64,000 nucleotides of DNA. It comes from Pseudoalteromonas shioyasakiensis (GTDB lineage: Bacteria > Pseudomonadota > Gammaproteobacteria > Enterobacterales > Alteromonadaceae). The notes below the pieces were generated by a model. The model did no database searches and was not told the origin of the DNA. It saw only the letters and a list, made by a program, of their open reading frames with translations. This document shows, one piece after another, positions 44,006 to 52,517 of the stretch (position 1 is its first letter; each line of letters begins with the position of its first letter). The DNA is taken from positions 2,128,001 through 2,192,000 of the forward strand of contig NZ_CP077770.1 of the NCBI RefSeq assembly GCF_019134595.1, written 5' to 3'. Position numbers and translations under genes: made by a program.

Positions 44006-44626
44006 TCACAACATTGATTTAAGAGCTTCTTTAATTAGAACCTCGGTCGCCATATCTGGTTTGTTCACTGTTTTAACCGCTTTTTGTGCTTGCGGTAGCT
44101 TATAGCCTAATGCCACAAGTGCTGATACAGCGTCATCTGCAGCATTATTTGCCACTAGGGTATCATCACTTGATGGCTCAATGACGGCATTATCGCTAAA
44201 TGGTGTAAATAAGTCATTACCCCAATCTTTGAGTCTGTCTTTCATTTCGAGCACTAAACGCTCAGCCGTTTTTTTACCAACACCCGGCAGTTTAACCAGT
44301 GTGGTTGCATCTTCATTGTTAACACAACTTACGAATTGCTGTGCCGACATCCCCGATAAAATCGCAAGACCAAGTTTTGGCCCAACACCATTGGCTTTTA
44401 ATAGCTCTCTAAATAATGCGCGTTCGGTTTTATTATTAAAACCAAATAATAGCTGGGCATCTTCACGTACCACAAAATGGGTATAAATAATCGCTTGCTC
44501 ACCCACTGCCGGTAAATCATAAAAGCAGGTCATCGGCATTTGTACTTCGTAGCCCACACCACTTACTTCGATAAGAATTTCTGGCGGTTGCTTTTCAACT
44601 AGTAAGCCATTTAATCGACCAATCAT
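44006..44626 (-). CDS. ruvA: Holliday junction protein RuvA
   Basis: A 206-residue protein that tetramerises on the four-way junction. The N-terminal OB fold ([19 protein letters not shown], then GVGYEVQMP), two helix-hairpin-helix motifs ([13 protein letters not shown] and [13 protein letters not shown] near residues 75-125), and a C-terminal domain III ([11 protein letters not shown]) that contacts RuvB are all present. It lies 1 bp downstream of ruvC. Confidence 0.97.
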   Translation of the reverse strand: MIGRLNGLLVEKQPPEILIEVSGVGYEVQMPMTCFYDLPAVGEQAIIYTHFVVREDAQLLFGFNNKTERALFRELLKANGVGPKLGLAILSGMSAQQFVSCVNNEDATTLVKLPGVGKKTAERLVLEMKDRLKDWGNDLFTPFSDNAVIEPSSDDTLVANNAADDAVSALVALGYKLPQAQKAVKTVNKPDMATEVLIKEALKSML

Positions 44627-44627
44627 A

Positions 44628-45152
44628 TTACTTCCTTAATCTTCCTCTTACGGTTTTGCTCGCACTGCCCGCAAGTTTTATTAAATTTTGTTCTGAGTGA
44701 GCATGACAAATAGCAATTGCTAAGGCATCTGCGGCATCGGCTTGAGGGGTACCTGGCAGCTTTAAAATGTTTTTAACCATATGCTGAACTTGAGACTTAT
44801 CGGCGCCGCCATTACCTACAACGGCCTGCTTAATTTGCCTAGCTGAATACTCATAAACTGGCAGCTCTGCCATTGAAGCGCCAACAATCGCTGCACCACG
44901 TGCTTGACCGAGCTTAAGCGCTGAGTCTGGGTTGTGTGCCATAAACACTTTTTCGATAGCAAAACTGTCTGGGGAGAATTGCTCTACCAATTGACTGATC
45001 CCTTGGTAAATCATTTTTAAGCGTACCGGAAAATCGTGATCAGCCAATTTAATGCAGCCACTACCTAAATAAGTGAACTTAGCACCTTGGTGAGCAATCA
45101 CGCCGTACCCTGTTAATCGTGAACCAGGATCAATCCCTAAAATAATCGCCAA
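44628..45152 (-). CDS. ruvC: Holliday junction resolvase RuvC
   Basis: A 174-residue metal-dependent nuclease that cuts four-way junctions. Catalytic acids are Asp7 in LGIDPGS, Glu in [11 protein letters not shown] near 67, and the pair in [17 protein letters not shown] near 138-142. The start is a TTG (residues AIILGID match E. coli RuvC) with a weak ribosome site. First gene of ruvCAB. Confidence 0.96.
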   Translation of the reverse strand: MAIILGIDPGSRLTGYGVIAHQGAKFTYLGSGCIKLADHDFPVRLKMIYQGISQLVEQFSPDSFAIEKVFMAHNPDSALKLGQARGAAIVGASMAELPVYEYSARQIKQAVVGNGGADKSQVQHMVKNILKLPGTPQADAADALAIAICHAHSEQNLIKLAGSASKTVRGRLRK

Positions 45153-45240
45153 CTAACTGAACCGTCTATTATCATTATTATCTGCGGTTAATAATGCCAG
45201 AGCACTGTATAAATTACCAGTAACCAATTGCAATTCATAA

Positions 45241-45266
45241 AAAATGCCCGCAATTGCGAGCATTTT
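45241..45266 (-). terminator. Hairpin after the ybbP-like gene
   Basis: Stem AAAATGC / GCATTTT enclosing an inner CGCAATTGCG palindrome, 25 bp after the stop of the ABC permease, ending in a short T tract. Likely a terminator on the minus strand. Confidence 0.65.
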
Positions 45267-45290
45267 ATAGTCAACCTTTAAGTAAGACAT

Positions 45291-47792
45291 TTACGCGAGC
45301 GAGCGTAATAAGCCTTGGGTATTTTTTCGCATTGTTCGCGCTATCATCAAATAGCCCAAACATGCCACAAATAAGCCACCGACTGCTGGGCCAATAACCC
45401 AAATATGAGGGTGGAACTTACCTGCTAAATCGAACATCTGTCTTTGCACTATTAACAGGGCAATATCACTGACGATGGCAGCGACTAAACCTGCAGTTAC
45501 GCCTAATAGTAAAAACTCATATAAGGTGGCATTTTTAATTAAGCGCCCTTTTGCACCTAAGGTTCGCAAAATAACTATCTCTTGCATTCGCTCGCCTAAA
45601 CTTGCTTGCACTTGTGAAATAAGCACTAAAGCGCCACAGGCAACCACAATCGCGAGTACAAAGCCAATCGCTAACGATACTTGCTCTATGGTTGAGCGAA
45701 TTTGTTTAATGAAGCTTTCAACATCAATCACATTAACCGTTGGGTATTGACGCATTAGCTGATTAAACTCACGTTTTTTCTCTGCTTTTACATTTACTGA
45801 TGAAATATAAGTAGCAGGAAAACTCGCAAGCACATCTGGGCTCAAAATAATAAAGAAGTTAGGCTTAAGCGTGGTCCAATTAACCTTACGTACACTGGTA
45901 ATTTTTGCATCAAACGACTGCGCACCAATTAAGAAAGTAAGTGTATCGCCAATTTGTACATCAAGGCGTTCAAGCATCGACTCTTCTACCGATGCCTCGG
46001 CCACTGAGTCTTCACTAAACCATGCACCGTCGATAAGCTCGTTTTGATTAGGCAAGTCTTTACGCCAAGTTAGGTTTAACTCACGGCCAATACCAGAGCG
46101 GGCTTCTTCGTCTTTCTTTTCGTTGTCTTCTTGCGATACTTCGCGGGCAACCAGCTCGCCATTAACGGCGTTTACACGGCCACGCACAACCGGATAGAAA
46201 TCTGACGTTGGCATATCGTTTTGCGCTAAGAAGCTAGTAATAGGCTCTAACTCTTGCTCAGTAATGTTCACTAAAAATGAATTAGGTGCATTTTCAGGAA
46301 GCTGAGACTGCCAGTCTGAAATCATGTCGTTCTTAAGTACAATTAAAAACAGTAATAGCTTGATAGCCAAAGCAAAGCTAATTAATTGTACCGCATTTAC
46401 ATTGGCACGCTTTTGAATTGACGCAATCGCCAATGACCAACTATTGCCCGGACTCAAGCCAAGTTTGCGGCCACCACCAAAAATAACCTTTGACAAACCA
46501 AATAACACCGCAATTAAAAATGCCGTCGAAAGGAACAAAATTGCACTAATTTTAATGTTGTTACTAAATAACCACATTAGTAAAAACACAGTAAGCGCCG
46601 ACATTGCAAGGTGCACTTTACTTACCAATAAACGGTCACCTAAGTTACGACGTAGTACACGCAGCGGCGGAATATCAAATAAATCGAGTAGTGGTTTAAT
46701 TGAAAACATAACCGCACAAATCACACCCGTGCTGATCGCAATGATCCAAGGTTTTGCCGATGCACTTGGCAGTGCTGAGCCCATGCTTTGTGCTAAATAA
46801 TCTGTTGCAATGGCTTGTAATCCATAACCAATCAGTAAACCAACAATCACCGACATTGAACAAACAAGGCTCAAATGAAGTAAATAGATTTTACGGATCA
46901 TAGCGCGACTGCCGCCGAGCGTTTTCATCATGGCAACCGGGTCGTACTGGCGTTCACAATAACGTTTTGCCGATACCGCAATAGCAACGGCAGCTAAAAT
47001 AATGCCAAGTAAACCAGCTAGCAATAAGTAACTCTCAGCACGATTTAAACTATTAGAAATAGGTGACTGGCGGTCTTTAACACCATACCAACGTTGGTTA
47101 TCTTTCATTTGTGGTTTTAACCACGCATAGAAGGTATCTAAATTGTCTTTGTCACCAGCATAAAGTTGACGGTAAAACACCCGGCTGCCCGGCTGAATTA
47201 CCTCTGTAACAGCAATGTCTGCTTCATTGATTAAGATTCGTTGGCTGCTTGAAAACACATTAAACGGTGCATCTGGCTCTTCGGCTACAACATGACTAGC
47301 CGTAAACGTAGCAGCACCAAGCTCTACTTTATCGCCCACTTGAATGTTTAGCGCATAAAACACTGATTCACTTAACCATACTTCACCACGGCTTGGGATA
47401 TCAGAAGTTACTTCTGGTTGGCCAGTTAGGCTGGTTTTTACTTTTAACTCGCCTTTTAACGGATAGGTGTTTGATACCGCTTTAACCGAGCCAAGCTGCA
47501 TTTCGTCACCGGCAAATAACATGGTATCGAAGTAGGTTATTTTTGCAGTACGTAAATTCTCTTGGTTGGCTTTATCTAAATTTTCAGCAGGTAAAGCATG
47601 GTTACTTGCTAAAACGCGATCAGCGGCAATAAAGGCACTGCTTTTTTCTTCAATACTTTGACCAATTCGGTCGGTAACCATAGACAGTGTTAAAACAGTG
47701 AGAACAGCTAAGGCGATTGCTGCACTGATCACTGTTAATTCGCCACGCTTAAACTCACGTGAAAACAGCTTTAGTGCTAATTTAGCCCACAT
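45291..47792 (-). CDS. ybbP: FtsX-family ABC transporter permease (YbbP-like)
   Basis: An 833-residue inner-membrane permease with about ten transmembrane segments and two FtsX domains, each followed by a cluster of helices (LLAGLLGIILAAVAIAVS near 255; VSLAIGFVLAIVVACGALVLI near 700; and the final VGGLFVACLGYLMIA). The large periplasmic domains match MacB-like exporters that work by mechanotransmission. With YbbA it forms an exporter that in E. coli is encoded beside tesA. The substrate is unknown. It overlaps ybbA by 11 bp. Confidence 0.92.
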   Translation of the reverse strand: MWAKLALKLFSREFKRGELTVISAAIALAVLTVLTLSMVTDRIGQSIEEKSSAFIAADRVLASNHALPAENLDKANQENLRTAKITYFDTMLFAGDEMQLGSVKAVSNTYPLKGELKVKTSLTGQPEVTSDIPSRGEVWLSESVFYALNIQVGDKVELGAATFTASHVVAEEPDAPFNVFSSSQRILINEADIAVTEVIQPGSRVFYRQLYAGDKDNLDTFYAWLKPQMKDNQRWYGVKDRQSPISNSLNRAESYLLLAGLLGIILAAVAIAVSAKRYCERQYDPVAMMKTLGGSRAMIRKIYLLHLSLVCSMSVIVGLLIGYGLQAIATDYLAQSMGSALPSASAKPWIIAISTGVICAVMFSIKPLLDLFDIPPLRVLRRNLGDRLLVSKVHLAMSALTVFLLMWLFSNNIKISAILFLSTAFLIAVLFGLSKVIFGGGRKLGLSPGNSWSLAIASIQKRANVNAVQLISFALAIKLLLFLIVLKNDMISDWQSQLPENAPNSFLVNITEQELEPITSFLAQNDMPTSDFYPVVRGRVNAVNGELVAREVSQEDNEKKDEEARSGIGRELNLTWRKDLPNQNELIDGAWFSEDSVAEASVEESMLERLDVQIGDTLTFLIGAQSFDAKITSVRKVNWTTLKPNFFIILSPDVLASFPATYISSVNVKAEKKREFNQLMRQYPTVNVIDVESFIKQIRSTIEQVSLAIGFVLAIVVACGALVLISQVQASLGERMQEIVILRTLGAKGRLIKNATLYEFLLLGVTAGLVAAIVSDIALLIVQRQMFDLAGKFHPHIWVIGPAVGGLFVACLGYLMIARTMRKNTQGLLRSLA

Positions 47793-48510
47793 TCGCTTGC
47801 ACTCCTTCGTTTTCTTTAACAGTTAATAGCTGCCCTGCTTCAATATGTAAAATTTGCTGACACTTTTGTGCAAGCTGCTCATCATGGGTTACTAAAATAA
47901 GTGTCGTCCCGTGCTCTTTATTTAGTTCAAATAATAAAGACTCAATTAACTTACCGTTTTTGCTATCTAGATTCGCTGACGGTTCATCGGCAAATAAGAT
48001 TTTAGGTGTGCCAATAAATGCACGCGCAATTGCTACACGTTGCTGCTCACCACCAGATAATTGCGATGGGTAATGGCCAACACGGTGGCTTAAGCCTACT
48101 TTTTCAAGTAGCTCAAGGGCTTGCTGCTTAGCGTCTTTGCTACCCGCAAGTTCAGCAGGAAGCATTACGTTTTCAAGGGCTGTTAAGCTTTGTACAAGCA
48201 TGAAAGACTGAAATACAAAACCTACTTTTTCAGCGCGAAGTGCTGCGCGTGCTTCTTCATCTAATTCGTGTAATGCGGCTCCGTCTAAATGGATACTGCC
48301 GCCCGTTGATTGGTCAAGGCCTGCTAATAAACTTAATAAAGTAGACTTACCCGAACCTGAGGTGCCTACCACTGCAACTGAGTCGCCCGACTTGACATTA
48401 AAGCTGATGTCACTGAGGATGGTCAGGTCGCCCTCAACCGTGGTGACCGTTTTAGAAAGTCCTTTAACTTGAATGATGTTTAATTGAGAAAGCGCTGACA
48501 TATGATGCAT
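47782..48510 (-). CDS. ybbA: ABC transporter ATP-binding protein (YbbA-like)
   Basis: A 242-residue ATPase of the MacB/LolD class. The Walker A motif is GTSGSGKSTLLSLLAG near residue 50, the Q-loop VFQSFMLV, the signature LSGGEQQRVAIARAF near 150, and Walker B ILFADEPSANLD. It pairs with the FtsX-like permease downstream. Alternative starts at 48510 and 48501 exist; the former has AGGATTGG just upstream. Its start region overlaps that of divergent tesA. Confidence 0.94.
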   Translation of the reverse strand: MHHMSALSQLNIIQVKGLSKTVTTVEGDLTILSDISFNVKSGDSVAVVGTSGSGKSTLLSLLAGLDQSTGGSIHLDGAALHELDEEARAALRAEKVGFVFQSFMLVQSLTALENVMLPAELAGSKDAKQQALELLEKVGLSHRVGHYPSQLSGGEQQRVAIARAFIGTPKILFADEPSANLDSKNGKLIESLLFELNKEHGTTLILVTHDEQLAQKCQQILHIEAGQLLTVKENEGVQANVG

Positions 48511-49119
48511 CCAATCCTACGTTTTATATTCGTTTTACTGTTAGTAATCAAACCACTTACGGCAGCAGCTGACAACACAATTTTAATTTTAGGTGACAGT
48601 TTAAGCGCCGCTTACGGTCTTAAACAAGAGCAAGGCTGGGTTAAATTGTTACAAGATAAGTACGATGAAAAAGACCAATCTGTATACCTAGTAAACGCCA
48701 GTATTAGCGGTGAAACCACAGGCGGTGCCTTAAGACGACTCGACGCGTTACTGAGCGAATTTGAACCCACTCATGTACTCATTGAGCTTGGCGGAAACGA
48801 TGGTTTACGAGGTTTCCCTATTAAACGCCTGCAAACTAACTTACGTGAATTAATTGCAAAAAGCCAAAAAATTGGGGCGAAAACCGCCGTAATGGAAGTA
48901 CAAATTCCACCTAACTATGGCCCGCGTTATACCAAACTTTTCACCGATAGCTTTAAAACCATTGCTGATGAAACAGATTCTGAGCTTATGCCCTTTTTCA
49001 TGCTTAGCATTGCAGGCCGTCCAGAACTTATGCAAAACGATAACCTGCACCCTAATGCCGATGCTCAACCATTGATACGCGACTTTATGTACAAAACGAT
49101 CAACGATTGGCTAGATTAA
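48502..49119 (+). CDS. tesA: Multifunctional acyl-CoA thioesterase / lysophospholipase TesA
   Basis: A 205-residue SGNH hydrolase exported to the periplasm. The signal peptide is LRFIFVLLLVIKPLTAAA. The four blocks are visible: LGDSLSAAYGL near residue 30 (nucleophile Ser), SGETTGGA, ELGGNDGLRG (Asn) and DNLHPNADA (Asp/His). It hydrolyses acyl-CoAs and lysophospholipids. The starts of tesA and ybbA are divergent and overlap, an arrangement shared in content with E. coli tesA/ybbA/ybbP. Confidence 0.94.
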   Translation: MMHPILRFIFVLLLVIKPLTAAADNTILILGDSLSAAYGLKQEQGWVKLLQDKYDEKDQSVYLVNASISGETTGGALRRLDALLSEFEPTHVLIELGGNDGLRGFPIKRLQTNLRELIAKSQKIGAKTAVMEVQIPPNYGPRYTKLFTDSFKTIADETDSELMPFFMLSIAGRPELMQNDNLHPNADAQPLIRDFMYKTINDWLD

Positions 49120-49143
49120 ACTCTAGCCCATTGATTTAATACT

Positions 49144-49170
49144 GATTGCCTGAACAATTAACAGGCAATC
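49144..49170 (+). terminator. Hairpin after tesA
   Basis: Perfect 9-bp stem GATTGCCTG / CAGGCAATC, 25 bp past the stop. No T tract follows, so termination is uncertain. Confidence 0.45.
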
Positions 49171-49184
49171 GAACTGCGGAGATA

Positions 49185-49212
49185 TTGATTTTTATAAAAA
49201 AAGCCGTACTAT
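49185..49212 (+). promoter_or_regulatory. Promoter of tRNA-Pro
   Basis: TTGATT (49185-49190), a 16-bp spacer and TACTAT (49207-49212), 12 bp before the tRNA 5' end. Confidence 0.55.
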
Positions 49213-49224
49213 GGCTTGCAACGT

Positions 49225-49301
49225 CGGCATATAGCGCAGCTTGGTAGCGCACTGTCATGGGGTGTCAGGGGTCGCAGGTTCAAATCCTGCTATGCCGACC
49301 A
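49225..49301 (+). tRNA. tRNA-Pro (GGG); attachment site of the prophage
   Basis: 77 nt with encoded CCA. Acceptor arm CGGCATA/TATGCCG, anticodon loop ATGGGGT (anticodon GGG), and T loop TTCAAAT. It keeps the U-U mismatch in the anticodon stem seen in E. coli proL. The prophage region begins immediately after it, so the 3' half is the likely attL core. Confidence 0.96.
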
Positions 49302-49359
49302 TTTTAACCCCAAAAAATCAACAGCTTATCACTGAACAAGAATAGCCATTAAAAACACT

Positions 49360-49392
49360 GTGGTAAAATAGTGGTAATATTGTGGTAAAACT
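49360..49392. repeat. Three 11-bp-phased direct repeats (integrase arm-type sites)
   Basis: GTGGTAAAATA at 49360, GTGGTAATATT at 49371 and GTGGTAAAACT at 49382 follow one another with an exact 11-bp period. They lie 58 bp inside the element from the tRNA end, where tyrosine-integrase arm sites are expected. Confidence 0.7.
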
Positions 49393-49516
49393 CTTTTCTG
49401 AACTCTCATCAAAATCATACTCTCAAAGCTCGTAAGTGCGAACAGCAATGAAAAGCACGTGGACTTAAGCTGAATGATCATCTAGCTTTAAAATTTTTAT
49501 TGCGCGTGATTTAAGT

Positions 49517-49729
49517 ATGCACATTATCTTAATGCTAATTTTAGTGATCCTTGGCTTGACGATATCAGATAAGGTGGGGTTAATCATTGGAGGTCCAATA
49601 TGTATTTTAGGTCTATTGTGCTTTAGAGTCGGCAGTGAAAAATGGAGAGCATCTCAGGAAAGTTTACTTTATTTAATTGGTTTACTTTGTATTGTGTTAA
49701 CTATCATTGGTTATCTAATAGGCCTTTAA
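49517..49729 (+). CDS. Small membrane protein
   Basis: A 70-residue protein made of three likely transmembrane helices (IILMLILVILGLTI; VGLIIGGPICILGLLCF; LLYLIGLLCIVLTIIGYLIG). There is no ribosome site I would call good. No family is recognised. It lies at the edge of the integrated element, where cargo genes are common. Confidence 0.5.
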   Translation: MHIILMLILVILGLTISDKVGLIIGGPICILGLLCFRVGSEKWRASQESLLYLIGLLCIVLTIIGYLIGL

Positions 49730-49891
49730 TTCTATTAATTAAAACCTAAAGAATAAACCTTGTTCTACTAATCCTTTGCATCACACTATCCAAACTAAAG
49801 ATTGTAATTTATAGAATCAAGGTCTAAGTTGTTAATGGTAGTATCAGCTGAAAAGCTTTTATCAATGTGTGTATTTAAAGGGAGATATAAA

Positions 49892-50068
49892 ATGGGTTTT
49901 TTCGATATGTTTGATGATAAGAAAGATAGTAATTCAGATATATATAAAGGGTTTGTTGACTATGGGCGTAATAAAATTACCGGTGGCCATGATCATAGAA
50001 CAAGCCGAGGCGATGATAGAACTCCAGCTCAAAAAGAAGGTGATAAGAAACGCAGAAAAAATAATTAA
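49892..50068 (+). CDS. Small charged protein of the prophage edge
   Basis: A 58-residue soluble protein starting at an ATG with a strong GGGAGATATAAA site; the longer frame from 49829 lacks one. The N-terminus MGFFDMFDDKK suggests an amphipathic helix, and the rest is disordered and charged (GGHDHRTSRGDDRTPAQKEG, then a Lys/Arg-rich tail). No family is recognised. Confidence 0.6.
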   Translation: MGFFDMFDDKKDSNSDIYKGFVDYGRNKITGGHDHRTSRGDDRTPAQKEGDKKRRKNN

Positions 50069-50100
50069 TTTCTGCTTAAGCCAAGTAATCATTTCACTGT

Positions 50101-50138
50101 ATTTGTCTGGTCTTATTTTCTTTAAACACCAGACAAAT
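50101..50138 (+). terminator. Hairpin after the small charged protein gene
   Basis: Perfect 11-bp stem ATTTGTCTGGT / ACCAGACAAAT with a 16-nt loop, between two convergent genes. No T tract. Confidence 0.45.
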
Positions 50139-50183
50139 CCAAATTAGAACTACAGCTATTATTTTTATAATAACCGATTAGAA

Positions 50184-50873
50184 TTATAGAAATTTAGCTC
50201 TGTAAGCTTCACAATTTGACAACTTTGAAACTAAAAATTCTGCTTCTTTAATTGTTATTCTAAGATTGTATTTCAATTTTACTGCTCTCCATTTCATTAG
50301 GTAGTCACAATGAAATGCCTTATTTCCCGGCATCCACTCTAATGGTGACTTAGCACCTTTAGCTTGATTTGAATTATCTTCTACCGCTAATAAGTTTTCA
50401 AAATCATTCGCAAAAGCCCGCTTTTGTTCTCGAGTCCAATTAGCCGCACCTGTTTCATGTGCATGAGCTAGAGGAACTACGTGATCAATGTCTAAATCAG
50501 ATGCTTTAGTAAAAACCTGTAAAGTATATGGATCTAACCATTCACCCCATGAAACATTACAGCCTTTATTTCTTTTGAATTTTACAGGAACTCGAGAGTC
50601 GCGGATCAGTATCTCAGCTCGAGTATCTTGGCAGTCAGAGTCTGCATCTACCCAGTGAGGCCAATCTTTTCTGTTGTAATTTGTTAAAAGCGGCGGAGAT
50701 GATGTTGAGATTACTGAAGTAGATTTGTTTGTGTAGGACTTTGTCTTTGAACCATGACAGTGATAGCCACCATTTTTGCGATCATTGTGGCAGCCTTCTG
50801 AATTCGTTCGCCCACTATGAGCTGCAGACGATAAAGAAGTCAGCGTTAGAAATATTAAAGTTAATATTTTCAT
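50184..50873 (-). CDS. Exported HNH endonuclease with YHYH motif
   Basis: A 229-residue protein. A signal peptide (LTLIFLTLTSLSSAAHS) predicts export. Residues 28-40 hold the YHYH-type metal motif (CHNDRKNGGYHCH). The C-terminal HNH domain has the DxDHVVPL motif (DLDIDHVVPLAHAHE, near residue 145), ENLLAVEDNSNQAKG near 175, and a following His-free Cys-bearing end (HCDYLMKWRAVK). Similarity is to secreted DUF1524/GmrSD-C-type nucleases. It would cut DNA in the periplasm or outside the cell. It is part of the element's cargo next to attL, and no obvious immunity gene is annotated beside it. Confidence 0.85.
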   Translation of the reverse strand: MKILTLIFLTLTSLSSAAHSGRTNSEGCHNDRKNGGYHCHGSKTKSYTNKSTSVISTSSPPLLTNYNRKDWPHWVDADSDCQDTRAEILIRDSRVPVKFKRNKGCNVSWGEWLDPYTLQVFTKASDLDIDHVVPLAHAHETGAANWTREQKRAFANDFENLLAVEDNSNQAKGAKSPLEWMPGNKAFHCDYLMKWRAVKLKYNLRITIKEAEFLVSKLSNCEAYRAKFL

Positions 50874-51093
50874 TCATACTTCCTAAGAACTAACTTGACA
50901 AATTCTTGATCTTAGATAACTTTTTATCATAACCATATAAAATAATTTAAATTAAATTTAGTGCATATGAAATTGCTAGGTAATTCCTTTAAGCAAACTA
51001 AATATAGCTTATGACACTAGATACATTGTAAATGCCAATCAAATTTACAAGCTATTTTTTAGCATAAATTTAATAATTTCAAAGAGGGATTTT

Positions 51094-52209
51094 ATGCATT
51101 TTAAGCTATCATTGATAAGCCTGCTTCTTCTAGGCTGCTCTCCAAACAATGAAGAAATTAAAAATCAAGCAACAAAAAAAGAAGACGAGATAAATCTACA
51201 TAAAATAGCGAATGCAATAAATAAAATCTTTGAGTATCAGTCCCTTACTTATCATGTTAAACCTGTTTTTCATCAAACTGATTGTACTGTTATTAGCTAT
51301 GAATATTGGGAAAAGAAAGACATAATTAATCAACAACACCAAATTCAAACTGAAATTAATCTAAATAATGCAAATTTTAAATATCATGGTGCTTGGGATG
51401 AAGATACGCCCTTTAGTTTTTTAGTAACGTGCAATAAATCAAATTGCTTGACAAGTACAAACACCCCTCATCATCCGAACTATGACAGAAATTGGAAATA
51501 TAATTTAGAAGAACTTCTACTTCCAGTGGGTAGTAAAAACACTGCTAATGAATTGCAAGCTTTGATCAATGCTTACATAAATATGTGCAAGTCTAAAGAA
51601 ATCGAAAATCGTGAATTAATTAAGTTACTTTTATCTAATAAAGATAATATTGACGTTAGATTACTTAAAGCGGTTGCATATGATGACATAAAAGAAGCAG
51701 AAAATTTACTTAAAAACGGTGCAAATATTAACTACGAGAATGATTCAGGCGAAGGCTTGCTACATATAGCTTATCGCAATTACAGTATGACTAAGTTTTT
51801 ACTTGAAAATGGAATTAACGTTAATCAGAAAAATTACAGAGGAAATACAGTTTTACATAGATCAGTGACCAATGATTCAGAAGGGCTTAAGTTTTCAAAG
51901 TTGTACATATCCTATAGCGCTGATCCAAACATAAAAAATATCGATAATCAAAGTGCAATGGACTTTGCTCGCTTACATAGAAATGCTGCATCTAATTATT
52001 TATTAGGCAAATACAATACAGGTAACAGCAAGCTAGTTCGTAAGTGGACTACTGACGATGTCAATAATTATGAATTTAGTTGTACAAATGGAAAGAGTGT
52101 ATATATCCGAGCAGAAAGCCACAGCATGGACATTATTAATTATACTAATGGGTATGGCTACACATCTACAGATATAAACAAAGCTGTGTCAAACGCATGT
52201 AAAAACTAA
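51094..52209 (+). CDS. Ankyrin-repeat lipoprotein
   Basis: A 371-residue lipoprotein (lipobox LLLGC with the lipid Cys near residue 15). Residues about 30-180 form a domain I do not recognise, with Cys49, Cys106, Cys111 and a Cys near 163. Residues about 185-310 hold three to four ankyrin repeats (DDIKEAENLLKNGANINY, GEGLLHIAYRNYSMTKFLLENG, GNTVLHRSVTNDSEG, NQSAMDFARLH). A GAGGGA site precedes the ATG. It is divergent from the nuclease gene and convergent with the diguanylate cyclase gene. It is very AT-rich compared with the core genes, as for transferred cargo. Possible roles: envelope binding or exclusion of phage, inferred only from location. Confidence 0.8.
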   Translation: MHFKLSLISLLLLGCSPNNEEIKNQATKKEDEINLHKIANAINKIFEYQSLTYHVKPVFHQTDCTVISYEYWEKKDIINQQHQIQTEINLNNANFKYHGAWDEDTPFSFLVTCNKSNCLTSTNTPHHPNYDRNWKYNLEELLLPVGSKNTANELQALINAYINMCKSKEIENRELIKLLLSNKDNIDVRLLKAVAYDDIKEAENLLKNGANINYENDSGEGLLHIAYRNYSMTKFLLENGINVNQKNYRGNTVLHRSVTNDSEGLKFSKLYISYSADPNIKNIDNQSAMDFARLHRNAASNYLLGKYNTGNSKLVRKWTTDDVNNYEFSCTNGKSVYIRAESHSMDIINYTNGYGYTSTDINKAVSNACKN

Positions 52210-52517
52210 CTTTTAAGTAGTCTCATCTTTGTTCATCCACTATGAGAAACTGAGGACTTTAATTGAAGTTAAAGAAAGAGGCTTGACTATATACCGTCAT
52301 TTTGTGTAGTTTTATGTGGTCCGCATTTATAAACTGATGGTACTTGCTTTTTTCACAGTTTTATTCTTTTAGGACACTCCATTTGTGGAGGCCCTCTACC
52401 CAAGGGTCAGAAGATTTGGACAATTGAAGTAGGTCCAATAATAGTATTGGACCTACTTTTGATTGAGATTAAATTAGGCTTTTATAAGTTTATAACTTAT
52501 CACGAAAGCAAATCAGA
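52210..52517. other. Intergenic region between convergent cargo genes
   Basis: No gene seen. Besides the terminator at 52427-52460 it contains a small CTCCATTTGTGGAG hairpin near 52377-52390. Confidence 0.5.
52427..52460. terminator. Shared terminator between cargo genes
   Basis: Perfect 14-bp stem AAGTAGGTCCAATA / TATTGGACCTACTT with an ATAG loop and a short T tract on the plus strand. It lies between the convergent ankyrin and diguanylate cyclase genes. Confidence 0.78.
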
